Both the position numbers and the translations under genes were made by a program. From NCBI GenBank assembly GCA_047602575.1, contig JASGGY010000001.1, forward strand, positions 1 to 64,000: a DNA stretch of 64,000 bases, given 5' to 3'. Numbering within the stretch: the stretch's first letter is position 1; every line of letters begins with the position of its first letter. Of this stretch, positions 34,469 through 42,683 are shown piece after piece. The notes under the pieces were generated by a model. It was given only the letters and a program-made list of their open reading frames with translations. It made no database searches and was not told the origin of the DNA. The stretch is from UBA1366 sp047602575 (GTDB taxonomy: Bacteria > Bacillota > Clostridia > Oscillospirales > Ruminococcaceae).

Positions 34469-35163
34469 TAATCCTCGTCGGCTTCAAATTTGTATCCGAC
34501 GCCCCAAACAGTTTTCAGCGCCCATTTGTCGGACACGCCTTCAAGCTTTTCGCGCAGACGCTTTACGTGAACGTCGATGGTTCTCGAGTCGCCGTAGTAC
34601 TCAAAGCCCCATACTTCGTCAAGCAGCTGGTCGCGGGTATAAACACGGTTGGGGTTCGATGCCAGATGGAACAGCAGCTCAAGCTCTTTGGGCGGGGTAT
34701 CGAGGACTTTGCCGTCCACACGCAGCTCATAGCGCGTCATGTTGACGGAGAGCTTGTCGTACTTAACTTCCTTGATTTCGGTTTCTGTGGTGGTCTGACC
34801 GGCTCTGCGGTAAACCGCCTTAATGCGGGCGATGATTTCCTTGGTGTCAAAGGGCTTGACAACATAGTCGTCCGCGCCCAGCTCAAGTCCGAGTACCTTG
34901 TCAAAGGTTTCTGCCTTGGCTGTGATCATGATGATCGGCACGTTGGATTTTTTGCGGATTTCGCGGCAGACCTGCCAGCCGTCGAGTCCCGGGAGCATGA
35001 TGTCAAGCAGCACGATGTCTGGCTTGAGGGCGTTGAATTTCACAACCGCTTCCTCGCCGTCGTGCGAAAGAATGACGCTGTAGCCTTCCTTCTCCAGATA
35101 GAGCCTGAGCAGCTCACAGATGTTTTTGTCGTCGTCAACGACCAGTACCTTTCCAAGTGACAT
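34468..35163 (-). CDS. OmpR/PhoB-family response regulator
   Basis: 231 aa. Receiver domain with D10-D11-D12 acidic pocket, phosphorylated Asp54 (L-L-D-I-M-L-P-G), Thr and Lys in the usual places (I-T-A-K; V-K-P-F); C-terminal winged helix (about 130-230) with E-L-E-L-L-F-H-L, D-S-R-T-I-D-V-H-V-K-R-L-R-E-K and W-G-V-G-Y-K-F. Start ATG 35163 follows AAGGAAGG; a TTG two codons earlier is disfavoured. First gene of the regulator-kinase-HtrA operon. Confidence 0.96.
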   Translation of the reverse strand: MSLGKVLVVDDDKNICELLRLYLEKEGYSVILSHDGEEAVVKFNALKPDIVLLDIMLPGLDGWQVCREIRKKSNVPIIMITAKAETFDKVLGLELGADDYVVKPFDTKEIIARIKAVYRRAGQTTTETEIKEVKYDKLSVNMTRYELRVDGKVLDTPPKELELLFHLASNPNRVYTRDQLLDEVWGFEYYGDSRTIDVHVKRLREKLEGVSDKWALKTVWGVGYKFEADED

Positions 35164-35621
35164 AAACAACCTTCCTTCCCCTTTTTACGGCCGCTCTGGA
35201 AAATGCAGGCGGTCGCGCATCCTTAAATCAACCGTTGCAATTTTGGTTTGCGCGCCTGTCTTTCCTGAAATCCGCGCGGGACTTCCGGATTTGAACAGAC
35301 GAAAATCAAAATCTATATTGATAATCCCATTATAACAAATTCACATTTAAATGTCTGAACATATATAATAAAATAGATGTCCTTTTAATTAAATTTACCA
35401 GACGTTTCGATTCCGGCTTGAAAGCGTTAATAAAAAACGTGAAAAGTTTAATCGTTTAAGATTGTTACAAAAATAACATAATAGAGTTGCTCTAATCGCT
35501 GCGGCACGCAGATTTTGTTTCATGGTTTCAAATGCTTTTGTGCAAGGAGCAAAGAACAGTAAAAATAATCATTGAAAAATTGTTAAAACTGCTGAAAATT
35601 GCACAAAATGCCTTTCCACTC
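35164..35621. other. A/T-rich intergenic region without a gene
   Basis: About 460 bp between the divergent regulator gene and groES. Strongly A/T-rich in the second half, with short T and A runs; I see no open frame with a start signal, no RNA gene and no repeat-family member. Confidence 0.6.
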
Positions 35622-35680
35622 TTGAAATTTCGTTCAAACGTGATAAAATAGTATTAGCACTCAAAGCTAATGAGTGCTAA
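35622..35680 (+). promoter_or_regulatory. groESL promoter with CIRCE operator
   Basis: TTGAAA (35622-35627), 16-bp spacer, TAAAAT (35644-35649), then CIRCE: TTAGCACTC (35654-35662), 9-nt spacer, GAGTGCTAA (35672-35680). HrcA control shared with the dnaK operon. Confidence 0.95.
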
Positions 35681-35722
35681 CCAACGACGGCAATTTAATG
35701 AAATATCAAGGAGGTCATGAAC

Positions 35723-36007
35723 ATGACAATCAAACCGTTGCTCGACAGAGTTGTCATCAAAATGCTCGAGGCGGAGGAAACCACCAAGAGCGGTATCCTG
35801 CTTGCGGGAGCGGCAAAGGAAAAGCCGCAGATTGCGGAAGTCGTGGCGGTCGGCACAGGCGGACTGGTTGACGGCAAGGAAGTCACCATGTATCTGAAAA
35901 AGGGCGACAAGGTGCTGATCAGCAAATACTCCGGCACAGAGGTCAAGCTTGACGGCACGGAATACACCATCCTCAAGCAGTCCGACGTACTGGCGGTTGT
36001 GGAATAA
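35723..36007 (+). CDS. groES: Co-chaperonin GroES
   Basis: 94 aa lid of the GroEL chamber. M-T-I-K-P-L-L-D-R-V-V-I-K start, mobile loop E-T-T-K-S-G-I-L-L (about 18-27), K-G-D-K-V-L-I-S-K-Y-S-G-T-E-V. AAGGAGG at 35708-35714 leaves only 2 nt to ATG 35717 but 8 nt to ATG 35723, which is also the family start. Cotranscribed with groEL 33 bp later. Confidence 0.97.
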   Translation: MTIKPLLDRVVIKMLEAEETTKSGILLAGAAKEKPQIAEVVAVGTGGLVDGKEVTMYLKKGDKVLISKYSGTEVKLDGTEYTILKQSDVLAVVE

Positions 36008-36040
36008 GCTTACAAGAATCGGAAAGGGGCATGAATCAAG

Positions 36041-37681
36041 ATGGCAAAGGATATTATTTACGGCGAGGAAGCGCGCAAGGCGCTGCAGGCGGGCATTGAC
36101 AAGCTTGCGGATACAGTAAAAATCACACTCGGACCCAAGGGCAGAAACGTGGTGCTCGACAAGAGCTACGGCGCGCCGCTGATCACAAACGACGGCGTGA
36201 CGATTGCCAAGGAAATCGAACTGAAGGATTCCTTTGAAAACATGGGCGCGCAGCTTGTCAAGGAAGTTGCGACCAAGACAAACGACGCGGCAGGCGACGG
36301 AACGACCACTGCAACGCTGCTTGCACAGGCGCTGGTACGCGAGGGCATGAAGAACATCGCAGCGGGCGCAAACCCGATGGTGGTGAAAAAGGGCATTGCA
36401 AAGGCGGTTGACACAGCGGTAGAAGCCATCGTGGCAAACTCCAAGAAAATCGAGGGCAGCGCGGACATCGAGCGCGTGGCGACGGTTTCCTCCGCCGACG
36501 AAACGGTGGGCAAGCTGATTGCCGAGGCGATGGAAAAGGTCACGAGCGACGGTGTTATTACGATTGAAGAATCCAAGACTGCGGAAACCTACAGCGAAGT
36601 GGTTGAGGGTATGCAGTTTGACCGCGGCTATATCACCCCCTACATGGTAACGGATACCGAGAAAATGGAAGCTGTCATCGACGATCCGTTCATCCTGATC
36701 ACCGACAAGAAAATCTCGAGCATTCAAGAGATCCTGCCGGTTCTGGAGCAAATCGTACAGAGCGGCAAGAAGCTTGTGATCATTGCCGAGGACGTTGAGG
36801 GCGAAGCGCTTTCGACGCTCATTCTCAACAAGCTGCGCGGCACGTTCACCTGTGTGGCAGTCAAAGCACCGGGCTTCGGCGACCGCAGAAAAGATATGCT
36901 GCGTGACATCGCGATCCTCACCGCCGGCGAAGTCATCACCGAGGAAATCGGTCTTGAGCTGAAAGAAACCACTTTGGCACAGCTCGGCCGCGCGCGTCAG
37001 ATCGTGGTTTCCAAAGAGAACACCATCATCGTGGACGGTGCGGGCGACAAAGCCGCCATCAAGGCACGCGTTTCCGAAATCAAAGCGCAGATCGAGGTTT
37101 CTACCTCTGATTTCGACAAGGAAAAAATGTCCGAGCGTGTGGCAAAGCTTTCCGGCGGTGTTGCCGTGATCAAAGTCGGCGCTGCGACGGAAGTCGAGAT
37201 GAAAGAAAAGAAGCTGCGCATCGAGGACGCGCTTGCGGCGACCAAGGCGGCTGTCGAGGAAGGCATTGTTGCCGGCGGCGGAACATCGCTCATCAATGCG
37301 ATGCCTGCGGTTGACAAGCTGATCGCGAAGCTTGAGGGCGACGAAAAGACGGGCGCAAAGATCGTTCTGCGCGCACTGGAAGAACCCCTGCGTCAGATTG
37401 CCATCAACGCCGGACTTGAAGGCAGCGTCATCATCGACAAAATCATCCGTTCCCGCAAGGTTGGCTACGGCTTTGACGCATACAAGGAAACCTACGTTGA
37501 TATGATTCCCGCGGGAATTGTTGACCCGACCAAGGTAACACGTTCCGCGCTGCAGAACGCGGCAAGCGTTGCGGCGATGGTGCTGACCACCGAGAGCCTT
37601 GTCACCGAAATCAAGGAGAAATCCGCACCCGCACCCGACATGGGCGCAGGCGGCATGGGCGGCATGGGCGGAATGTACTGA
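36041..37681 (+). CDS. groEL: Chaperonin GroEL
   Basis: 546 aa ATP-dependent folding chamber subunit. Equatorial domain motifs L-G-P-K-G-R-N-V-V-L-D and D-A-A-G-D-G-T-T-T-A-T; apical domain in the middle; C-terminal G-G-M repeats ending G-G-M-Y. Full length and without anomalies. GGAAAGGGG precedes ATG 36041. Also modulates HrcA activity in the family. Confidence 0.98.
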   Translation: MAKDIIYGEEARKALQAGIDKLADTVKITLGPKGRNVVLDKSYGAPLITNDGVTIAKEIELKDSFENMGAQLVKEVATKTNDAAGDGTTTATLLAQALVREGMKNIAAGANPMVVKKGIAKAVDTAVEAIVANSKKIEGSADIERVATVSSADETVGKLIAEAMEKVTSDGVITIEESKTAETYSEVVEGMQFDRGYITPYMVTDTEKMEAVIDDPFILITDKKISSIQEILPVLEQIVQSGKKLVIIAEDVEGEALSTLILNKLRGTFTCVAVKAPGFGDRRKDMLRDIAILTAGEVITEEIGLELKETTLAQLGRARQIVVSKENTIIVDGAGDKAAIKARVSEIKAQIEVSTSDFDKEKMSERVAKLSGGVAVIKVGAATEVEMKEKKLRIEDALAATKAAVEEGIVAGGGTSLINAMPAVDKLIAKLEGDEKTGAKIVLRALEEPLRQIAINAGLEGSVIIDKIIRSRKVGYGFDAYKETYVDMIPAGIVDPTKVTRSALQNAASVAAMVLTTESLVTEIKEKSAPAPDMGAGGMGGMGGMY

Positions 37682-37716
37682 TTAGAGGTTAGAGGTCAGA
37701 GGTTAGAAGTCAGAAG
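37682..37716 (-). repeat. Degenerate heptad array (TTAGAGG units), copy 5
   Basis: Five heptads TTAGAGG/TTAGAGG/TCAGAGG/TTAGAAG/TCAGAAG begin one base after the groEL stop codon. Purine-rich strand on top, as in the other downstream copy (copy 2). Confidence 0.82.
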
Positions 37717-37745
37717 GTTCGTAAGGTTAGATTGTGCGATTGTTG

Positions 37746-37780
37746 AAAAATCCCCCTCGCTGACGCGAGAGGGGATTTTT
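37746..37780 (+). terminator. Terminator of groESL
   Basis: AATCCCCCTCGC/GCGAGAGGGGATT stem with loop TGAC, followed by TTTTTG. Confidence 0.88.
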
Positions 37781-37802
37781 GTTTGTGGGGTGTATTGGAA
37801 AA

Positions 37803-37839
37803 GAAAAAATCGCCTCCCGCTGATGCGGGGAGGCGATTT
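37803..37839 (-). terminator. Terminator of rplJL
   Basis: Minus-strand AAATCGCCTCC-CCGC/GCGG-GAGGCGATTT stem, loop ATCA, followed by TTTTTT. It stands back to back with the groESL terminator. Confidence 0.88.
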
Positions 37840-37844
37840 GAGAA

Positions 37845-38210
37845 TTACTTGATTTCGATGGTTGCGCCGGCTGCTTCGAGCTTGGTCTTAAGTTCTTCAG
37901 CATCGTTCTTGGAGATGCCTTCCTTGATTGCTTTCGGAGCGGATTCAACCAGTTCCTTGGACTCCTTGAGTCCGAGGCCGGTGATTTCCTTGACAGCCTT
38001 GATAACGTTCATCTTTGCGTCGCCGAAGGAAGCGAGGATTACGTCAAATTCGGTCTTTTCTTCAACTGCTGCCGCTGCTGCTGCGGGAGCTGCTGCGACT
38101 GCTGCGGTTACGCCGAATTCGTCCTGGATTGCTTCAACCAGCTCTGCCAGTTCCAGCACGCTAAGAGTCTTGATGTCTTCTACAAATTTCAAAATTTTCT
38201 CGGAAGCCAT
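37845..38210 (-). CDS. rplL: 50S ribosomal protein L7/L12
   Basis: 121 aa stalk protein that recruits translation factors. N-terminal dimerisation helices, Ala-rich hinge (about 36-52), C-terminal domain with V-E-E-K-T-E-F-D-V, K-E-I-T-G-L-G-L-K-E-S-K-E-L-V and the E-A-A-G-A end. Start ATG 38210 (M-A-S-E-K-I) follows AAGGAG by 9 nt; the frame open further upstream is not coding. Second gene of rplJL; no rpoB follows here. Confidence 0.97.
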   Translation of the reverse strand: MASEKILKFVEDIKTLSVLELAELVEAIQDEFGVTAAVAAAPAAAAAAVEEKTEFDVILASFGDAKMNVIKAVKEITGLGLKESKELVESAPKAIKEGISKNDAEELKTKLEAAGATIEIK

Positions 38211-38302
38211 TGTGATAATCTCCTTCATAATTTAAATTGCGCCGCGTCAGGCGGCTGTTGTTTCCGTGCGGAGAAACCGCACGGCTGTGTGTGGGGCGGA
38301 AA

Positions 38303-38809
38303 TTAAGCCGCGCCATTTTCCTTGTCCACAATTGCCTGCAGGGTTGCGGCAAGCTTCTGGATGGGTCCCTGAAGGGAGCCGACCAGCTGGGAAAGGAGGA
38401 TTTCTCTCGACGGAATTTTCGACAGAGCGGCTACGCCCTTTTCGTCGTAAATTTCTGTTCCGATGAAGCCCGCTTTGAGCGCGAAGCCCGTTTTGCTGCT
38501 CTCGGCAAATGCTCCGAGAATGCGTGCGGGTGCGGTCTGGTCGCCGGTGGAGATGGCAAGTGCGGTTGTTCCTTCCAGTGCGCCCAGAAGTCCTTCCAGT
38601 CCTACGCTTTTCATTGCAAAACGCAGCATGGTGTTCTTCTCGACGGTGTAGGCGATACCGGCTTCACGCAGCTCTTTTCTCAGCTTCGTGTCCTGCTCCA
38701 CGGTGATGCCCTTGTAGTCTACGAGTACGCCCGATGCGGCGTTCTTGAGCAGCTCGGTGAGGGCTTCGACCTTTGCTTTTTTGGTTTCAAGTACCTTTTT
38801 GCTCGGCAT
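38303..38809 (-). CDS. rplJ: 50S ribosomal protein L10
   Basis: 168 aa base of the L12 stalk. M-P-S-K-K-V-L-E-T-K-K start, G-V-L-V-D-Y-K-G-I-T-V, K-N-T-M-L-R-F-A, and a C-terminal L12-binding helix ending K-E-N-G-A-A. Expression is probably autoregulated through the upstream L10 leader. Start ATG 38809 with GAGGTG upstream. Confidence 0.97.
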   Translation of the reverse strand: MPSKKVLETKKAKVEALTELLKNAASGVLVDYKGITVEQDTKLRKELREAGIAYTVEKNTMLRFAMKSVGLEGLLGALEGTTALAISTGDQTAPARILGAFAESSKTGFALKAGFIGTEIYDEKGVAALSKIPSREILLSQLVGSLQGPIQKLAATLQAIVDKENGAA

Positions 38810-38824
38810 GTTTTCTTTTCACCT

Positions 38825-38990
38825 CGTGTTTCAGAATTGCCTGTTCTTAATTGACAAGAAAATCCTCTTTCGCCGAAAAGACGAAAAAGGATACAAAGTT
38901 CATATAAAGCGATGCTTCTGTGAAACTCTGCGTTCTTCCTCGGTCGGGCTTCCGGATTGCTCCTGCCGACTGTCTTAAGATACGAATGCC
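38825..38990 (-). promoter_or_regulatory. Ribosomal L10 leader RNA
   Basis: Minus strand, about 150 nt between promoter and rplJ. It shows the L10-binding pattern: AAGACAGTCGGCAGGAGC and GAAGCCCGACCGAGG paired around the conserved bulges, then a long stem CTTTTTCGTCTTTTC/GGCGAAAGAGGATTT before the gene. Assignment from position and general shape. Confidence 0.75.
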
Positions 38991-38995
38991 TAATC

Positions 38996-39025
38996 ATTAT
39001 AGCACACTATACTTTGCATTGTCAA
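38996..39025 (-). promoter_or_regulatory. Promoter of rplJL
   Basis: On the minus strand TTGACA (39025-39020), 18-bp spacer, TATAAT (39001-38996). Confidence 0.8.
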
Positions 39026-39081
39026 TAGTTTTTTCAAAAAAATATTTCTGCTGTTTTTTACATCATCACATCGTCAAAAGC

Positions 39082-39774
39082 TTACTTGATACAATAAAAC
39101 CCCGCCTGCATATAGGAATACCAGAGCAGCTCCACAACCCGAAAACCGCAGCTTCTGTACAGCGCAAGATGCTGCTCCACCGTAATCGGGTGATAGTCAT
39201 TGCCGTATCGGTCAAGGTGCGTTTCAACCTGTTCCTTTGTTTTGCCGGATTGAAGCTGAAAATTCCCCCAGAGGCTTTTTCCGATCCGGACGCCATCCTC
39301 GGTGAACGGCGCAATGTTTTCAAAGGTGATAAAAATGCCGTTTTCTTTCAGCAAGTCAAAGCAAACCTGCGTTGCCTGTTCGCGCTCCGCCGCAGAAAGG
39401 TAGTGATGTGCCTGAATGGCGGTTATCACATCGGGCTTTTCTTTCAGGAACGCATTGAGCTGTTGGCTGGAAACCGCCGGCAGAAAAGTGATCCTGTCCG
39501 CATCATCCGCAAGCTTCTCCCTTGCCACCGCAAGCATATCCGCAGCCGGATCTGCCAGAATAAACCTTGTCTGCGGAAAGCAATCCGCACACTTTTTTAT
39601 CAACGACCCTGTTCCGCAGCCGGTATCAAGCCACAAGGCGGGCTTTGGCTGATGCGCTTTTACCGCTTCCATGGTTTGAGTATGAAAAGCGGCATACATC
39701 GGGATGGTGGCTAATATTTGCTCGTCATAGTCGGAAGGAAAATGCGGTGTCGTATTTCCTGATCTTTGGTGCAT
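39082..39774 (-). CDS. Class I SAM-dependent methyltransferase
   Basis: 230 aa, cytoplasmic. SAM-binding motif I L-W-L-D-T-G-C-G-T-G-S-L; motif II with R-F-I-L-A-D-P-A-A-D-M-L; post-I acid; I-T-A-I-Q-A-H-H-Y-L and G-I-F-I-T-F-E-N. Resembles small-molecule/ubiE-like methyltransferases; acceptor unknown. Start is ATG 39774 (M-H-Q-R-S-G-N), 8 nt after GGAAAGGAAG; ATG 39792 lies before that site. Followed on the complementary side by ribosomal genes unrelated in function. Confidence 0.85.
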   Translation of the reverse strand: MHQRSGNTTPHFPSDYDEQILATIPMYAAFHTQTMEAVKAHQPKPALWLDTGCGTGSLIKKCADCFPQTRFILADPAADMLAVAREKLADDADRITFLPAVSSQQLNAFLKEKPDVITAIQAHHYLSAAEREQATQVCFDLLKENGIFITFENIAPFTEDGVRIGKSLWGNFQLQSGKTKEQVETHLDRYGNDYHPITVEQHLALYRSCGFRVVELLWYSYMQAGFYCIK

Positions 39775-39853
39775 AAAAAGCTTCCTTTCCAATGCAAAGC
39801 GGGCTTTTCAGACGAATTACGGTTCATCTAAAAAGCCCGCTGTTTATTGATTT

Positions 39854-40921
39854 CTATTTTTTGAAATTATCGTAGATTGAATTTTTAATCTGTTCTGCGA
39901 TGCCATCGATGTCCATGTTGCTGGCGATTTCCTCCGCAATTTCATCAAGGTCAATTTCGTTGAGCACCTGCTCCCGAATGCGCTCCGCGAAGCCTTCCAT
40001 ATTTGAAAAATCGAAATCCTTTGGGAATTCCCCGTTAAAGTTAAACACCGGTGCGGTATTCTGATAAGTGTTTCCGCTGTCACTTCTATTTGCGTAATCA
40101 TAATTTTTGTTGTCCCAACCATTGGAGAAAACCAGATTGGAGTGCTGCACCTTGCCTTCGTTGATGTCGGTTTCATCAAGCTTTGAGAGCGCTTCCGCGT
40201 CCTGATAAACGGGCATAATCGCCATCGGCGCGCGCATGGCAACAAATTTTAACGTGGTATATTCGTTGTCCTCCGTCATGAACGGAAGCTCGAACAGCAG
40301 CCAGCCGCAGCTTTTTTTAACGGGCTTGATATAGTTGCGGTTGAGCATATAAGTCAACTCGTCGTTGGTATCGCCGTTAAAAATTACTTTAAACTGACAC
40401 ACCTCGTCATTTTGGTCATTCTCTCCGCCGTTGAGCCAGAAGCGGAACAGGTGCTTTGTGTTTTTCTTTAAGGTCAGCTCTTTCGTGCGAATTTCCGTCC
40501 ATTCCCAGCGCCAGTTGCCAATCTGCCACGCTTCAACCAGTTTCGTGTCGAACGGCGTCGAGATAAATGTGCGGTTTCCACGGTTTTTGTCGCAGTCGGG
40601 GTTGAATCTGAACTCCCGCGCGTTGAAGTTGAGGACAATGGGTTCTGCGGGCGTGTACGAATTAGCCGCGGTGTTGTCAGTGGTCTGCGCTGCGTTGGGT
40701 TCGGTTGTATCAATATTAAAATTTTCCATTCTTGTATCCTCCGTTAATTCCGGCGGACAGTTCAGACGAATTTCCGAGTCGTTCATCCAGAATGCCCGAC
40801 CGTTTTTGACCAGCCCCCTCGCCCGTTTCGGGTAAGTAGAGCCGCGTTTGTTTCCGAATTCGTCTGCCACAAGCACAGTCTGCTCCGCTTTTGGTGCGGC
40901 TTGACCGTTGTTTTTTATCAT
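39854..40921 (-). CDS. Conserved hypothetical protein with K-R-A-R-G-L-V-K-N-G-R-A motif
   Basis: 355 aa, soluble. N-terminal 60 residues contain V-L-V-A-D-E-F-G-N-K and Y-P-K-R-A-R-G-L-V-K-N-G-R-A-F-W, followed by I-R-L-N-C-P-P-E-L; I recall the same basic motif at the start of other Clostridia proteins, with no known function. The middle is rich in Trp/Phe and resembles a beta-sandwich, and the last 90 residues form acidic helices with repeated D-E-I-A-E-E-I/D-G-I-A-E-Q-I. Start ATG follows AAAGGGG. The leader shows an imperfect tandem duplication of about 55 bp. Confidence 0.8.
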   Translation of the reverse strand: MIKNNGQAAPKAEQTVLVADEFGNKRGSTYPKRARGLVKNGRAFWMNDSEIRLNCPPELTEDTRMENFNIDTTEPNAAQTTDNTAANSYTPAEPIVLNFNAREFRFNPDCDKNRGNRTFISTPFDTKLVEAWQIGNWRWEWTEIRTKELTLKKNTKHLFRFWLNGGENDQNDEVCQFKVIFNGDTNDELTYMLNRNYIKPVKKSCGWLLFELPFMTEDNEYTTLKFVAMRAPMAIMPVYQDAEALSKLDETDINEGKVQHSNLVFSNGWDNKNYDYANRSDSGNTYQNTAPVFNFNGEFPKDFDFSNMEGFAERIREQVLNEIDLDEIAEEIASNMDIDGIAEQIKNSIYDNFKK

Positions 40922-41205
40922 GGGTGTCTTCCCCTTTGCGGCAATTTCAACCGTTTGCGGTGTCTGTTTTTTGTGATGGGTGCCGTCCCCTCCGCGCGTG
41001 GTTTCAATTTATTGTAACAGCTTTCCCGCCCTTTGTCAAGCGGGAATGTGCAGAATTTCCACAAAAAATCAAGAGAAAAAACGCGTGGACTTTTTACAAA
41101 AAGGTCGCGCGCTCAAAATAAAAATTAGCTCGCTATCCATAAATAAATTATGAGAAGCACAAATAATACCCTATTTCAAACTCGAAAAGCAAACAACAGT
41201 ATAAC
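40922..41205. other. Leader duplication and A/T-rich spacer
   Basis: Two imperfect copies of ATGGGTGnCnTCCCCT..GCG..TTTCAA lie at about 40920-40951 and 40977-41009, the first including the start codon of the 355-aa gene. The rest, to 41205, holds no gene I can support. Confidence 0.5.
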
Positions 41206-41312
41206 CTACAAAACAACGGGTTTCCAAAGGGTGCATGCACCCTTTGGCGAGGGAGTCCCAGAGGGGGCAACGCCCCCCTTGGTAGGTGGTTTGGAGGGCA
41301 ACGTCCTCCAAC
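41206..41312 (-). repeat. GC-rich palindromic repeat element, copy 8
   Basis: Minus orientation, directly after the flavin oxidoreductase stop: GGAGGACGTTGCCCTCC, GGGGGCGTTGCCCCC-type stem, CCAAAGGGTGCATGCACCCTTTGG and AAACCCGTTGT. Confidence 0.85.
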
Positions 41313-41314
41313 AG

Positions 41315-42181
41315 CTATGATCGTTTGATACTCCGGAGATATTTCACCGCTTCCGTGCCTGCAAGCGCACCCTCATAGACGGCTTTTGCGACCTGCAAAA
41401 GCCCGCCCGTGCAGTCGCCGGCGGCGAACAGACCGGGGATGCCCGTGGATGCGGCGGAATCAGTCACGATGCGATTGTTTTCCACCGGCGCGCCGATTTT
41501 TTTCGCAAGGTCAGCACTGCCAGCCACGCCAACGGCGACGAACAAGCCAGCAGCGTCAAGTTTTTCTCCATCGGCAAATTCCACACCGGAAACGCGGTCG
41601 CTGCCAAGAATGCGCGTGATTTTGCGCGTGTCAACCAATGCCCCTGCCGGAAATTCTGCCGTCGGCGCTTTACTGTCGGTGAGAATGGTGACGCTTGCGG
41701 AGGTTGCGAGAAGCGCTTCCGCTTCGTGCGCGGCGAATTCCCCCTCGCCCAGCACCGCAACATCCCTGCCCCGATAAAAAAATGCGTCGCACATCGCACA
41801 AAAGCTCACGCCGTGCCCCTCAAGCTCTTTCAGTCCGGGAAGCTTCGGCGCGCCGCGCGCAGCCCCCGTCGCGATAATGACGCTGGCTGCGGCATAATTT
41901 CCGTCCTTGGTATAAACGGTGAGCGTTTCCTCAAAGCCGATGCCGACCGCTTCCGTCGTCACAAGCTGCACCCCCAGCCGCTTTGCCTGCGCAACCCCAC
42001 GCCGCGCCAGCTCCGCACCCGACACCGGTTCTTCCAAACCATAGTAATTTTCAATCTCATGCGCTTTCCCCAGCGCCCCGACGTCCTTCGCCAGCACACA
42101 CGCCCGAAACCCCGCGCGCTGCACATAAACCGCCGCCGAAATCCCCGCAGGTCCCGCGCCGATAATCACAACATCATACAT
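41315..42181 (-). CDS. Thioredoxin reductase-like FAD/NAD(P) oxidoreductase
   Basis: 288 aa. FAD-binding G-A-G-P-A-G at the N-terminus (M-Y-D-V-V-I-I-G), a redox-active C-A-M-C motif in S-F-C-A-M-C-D-A-F-F-Y-R-G (thioredoxin reductases have C-A-T-C/C-A-V-C), NAD(P)-binding V-L-G-E-G-E-F-A, and the C-terminal FAD motif G-L-F-A-A-G-D-C-T-G-G. Slightly short for TrxB; a related ferredoxin-dependent or small disulfide reductase is possible. The start at M-Y-D-V is preferred; a longer frame from 42229 has no signal. No thioredoxin gene is adjacent. Confidence 0.88.
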   Translation of the reverse strand: MYDVVIIGAGPAGISAAVYVQRAGFRACVLAKDVGALGKAHEIENYYGLEEPVSGAELARRGVAQAKRLGVQLVTTEAVGIGFEETLTVYTKDGNYAAASVIIATGAARGAPKLPGLKELEGHGVSFCAMCDAFFYRGRDVAVLGEGEFAAHEAEALLATSASVTILTDSKAPTAEFPAGALVDTRKITRILGSDRVSGVEFADGEKLDAAGLFVAVGVAGSADLAKKIGAPVENNRIVTDSAASTGIPGLFAAGDCTGGLLQVAKAVYEGALAGTEAVKYLRSIKRS

Positions 42182-42240
42182 CCCAAACACCCCTTCCTTA
42201 TTATAATATACCGCATTTCCGCCCGCCATTCAGTGAGTTT

Positions 42241-42363
42241 GTCACACGGAGGCTTGTCAGAGTGCGTTGCCCGTGCTGCTGCGTCCCCTTTGGAAACCCG
42301 TTGTTGTGCAATTGGAGTTTGTTGTTCACGATTGGATGGCGGTCGTTGTGATTCTCATTGGGT
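42241..42363 (+). repeat. GC-rich palindromic repeat element, copy 9 (decayed)
   Basis: GGCTTGTCAGAGTGCGTTGCCC start, only half of the core palindrome (CCCCTTTGG), AAACCCGTTGT, then tail and the GTGATTCTCATTGGG end. The left arm of the main palindrome has been deleted. It does not follow a + strand gene, unlike most copies. Confidence 0.75.
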
Positions 42364-42541
42364 TTAGTTTGCGGCGCGGGGGAGATTGTATTGCAATCCG
42401 TAGGAACTTGACTGGATGAGCAGAGAATCCAGCCAGTAATCGCGATTATTCAATCCGCGAAAACCGACTGAACAGCAACCGCATGCAACAAGTTTTATTT
42501 CCCGCACAAATAAAATCCGTGTCTGATTATGTCGAAAATCC

Positions 42542-42570
42542 TTGACTTAATCAGCATAGTTTCGTATAAT
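42542..42570 (+). promoter_or_regulatory. Promoter upstream of comEA-like gene
   Basis: TTGACT (42542-42547), 17-bp spacer, TATAAT (42565-42570). Confidence 0.8.
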
Positions 42571-42571
42571 G

Positions 42572-42643
42572 AAAGCAGAAACTTGAATTACGCGTTCGCG
42601 GGTTGCTCGAACTGCGTGTGATTTTCAGATTTCTGCTTTTTCA
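42572..42643 (+). ncRNA. Candidate structured RNA/attenuator before comEA-like gene
   Basis: Starts next to the -10 box. Closing stem AAAGCAGAAA (42572-42581)/TTTCTGCTTT (42630-42639), inner stem ACGC-GTTCG/CGAAC-GCGT around a 9-nt loop, ending CTTTTTC. Could be a terminator-like attenuator in the leader of the downstream gene, or a short RNA of about 70 nt. No family recognised. Confidence 0.5.
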
Positions 42644-42683
42644 TTAAAAACAACACGCGATTCAATGATAAGGCGGTGACATC

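Noticed and set aside
34039..34745. Plus-strand open frames opposite the kinase and regulator genes
   Set aside because: Antisense shadows without start signals or domains.
35654..36751. 365-codon minus-strand open frame opposite groES/groEL
   Set aside because: Antisense to strongly conserved genes; Cys/His/Phe-rich shadow translation without start signals.
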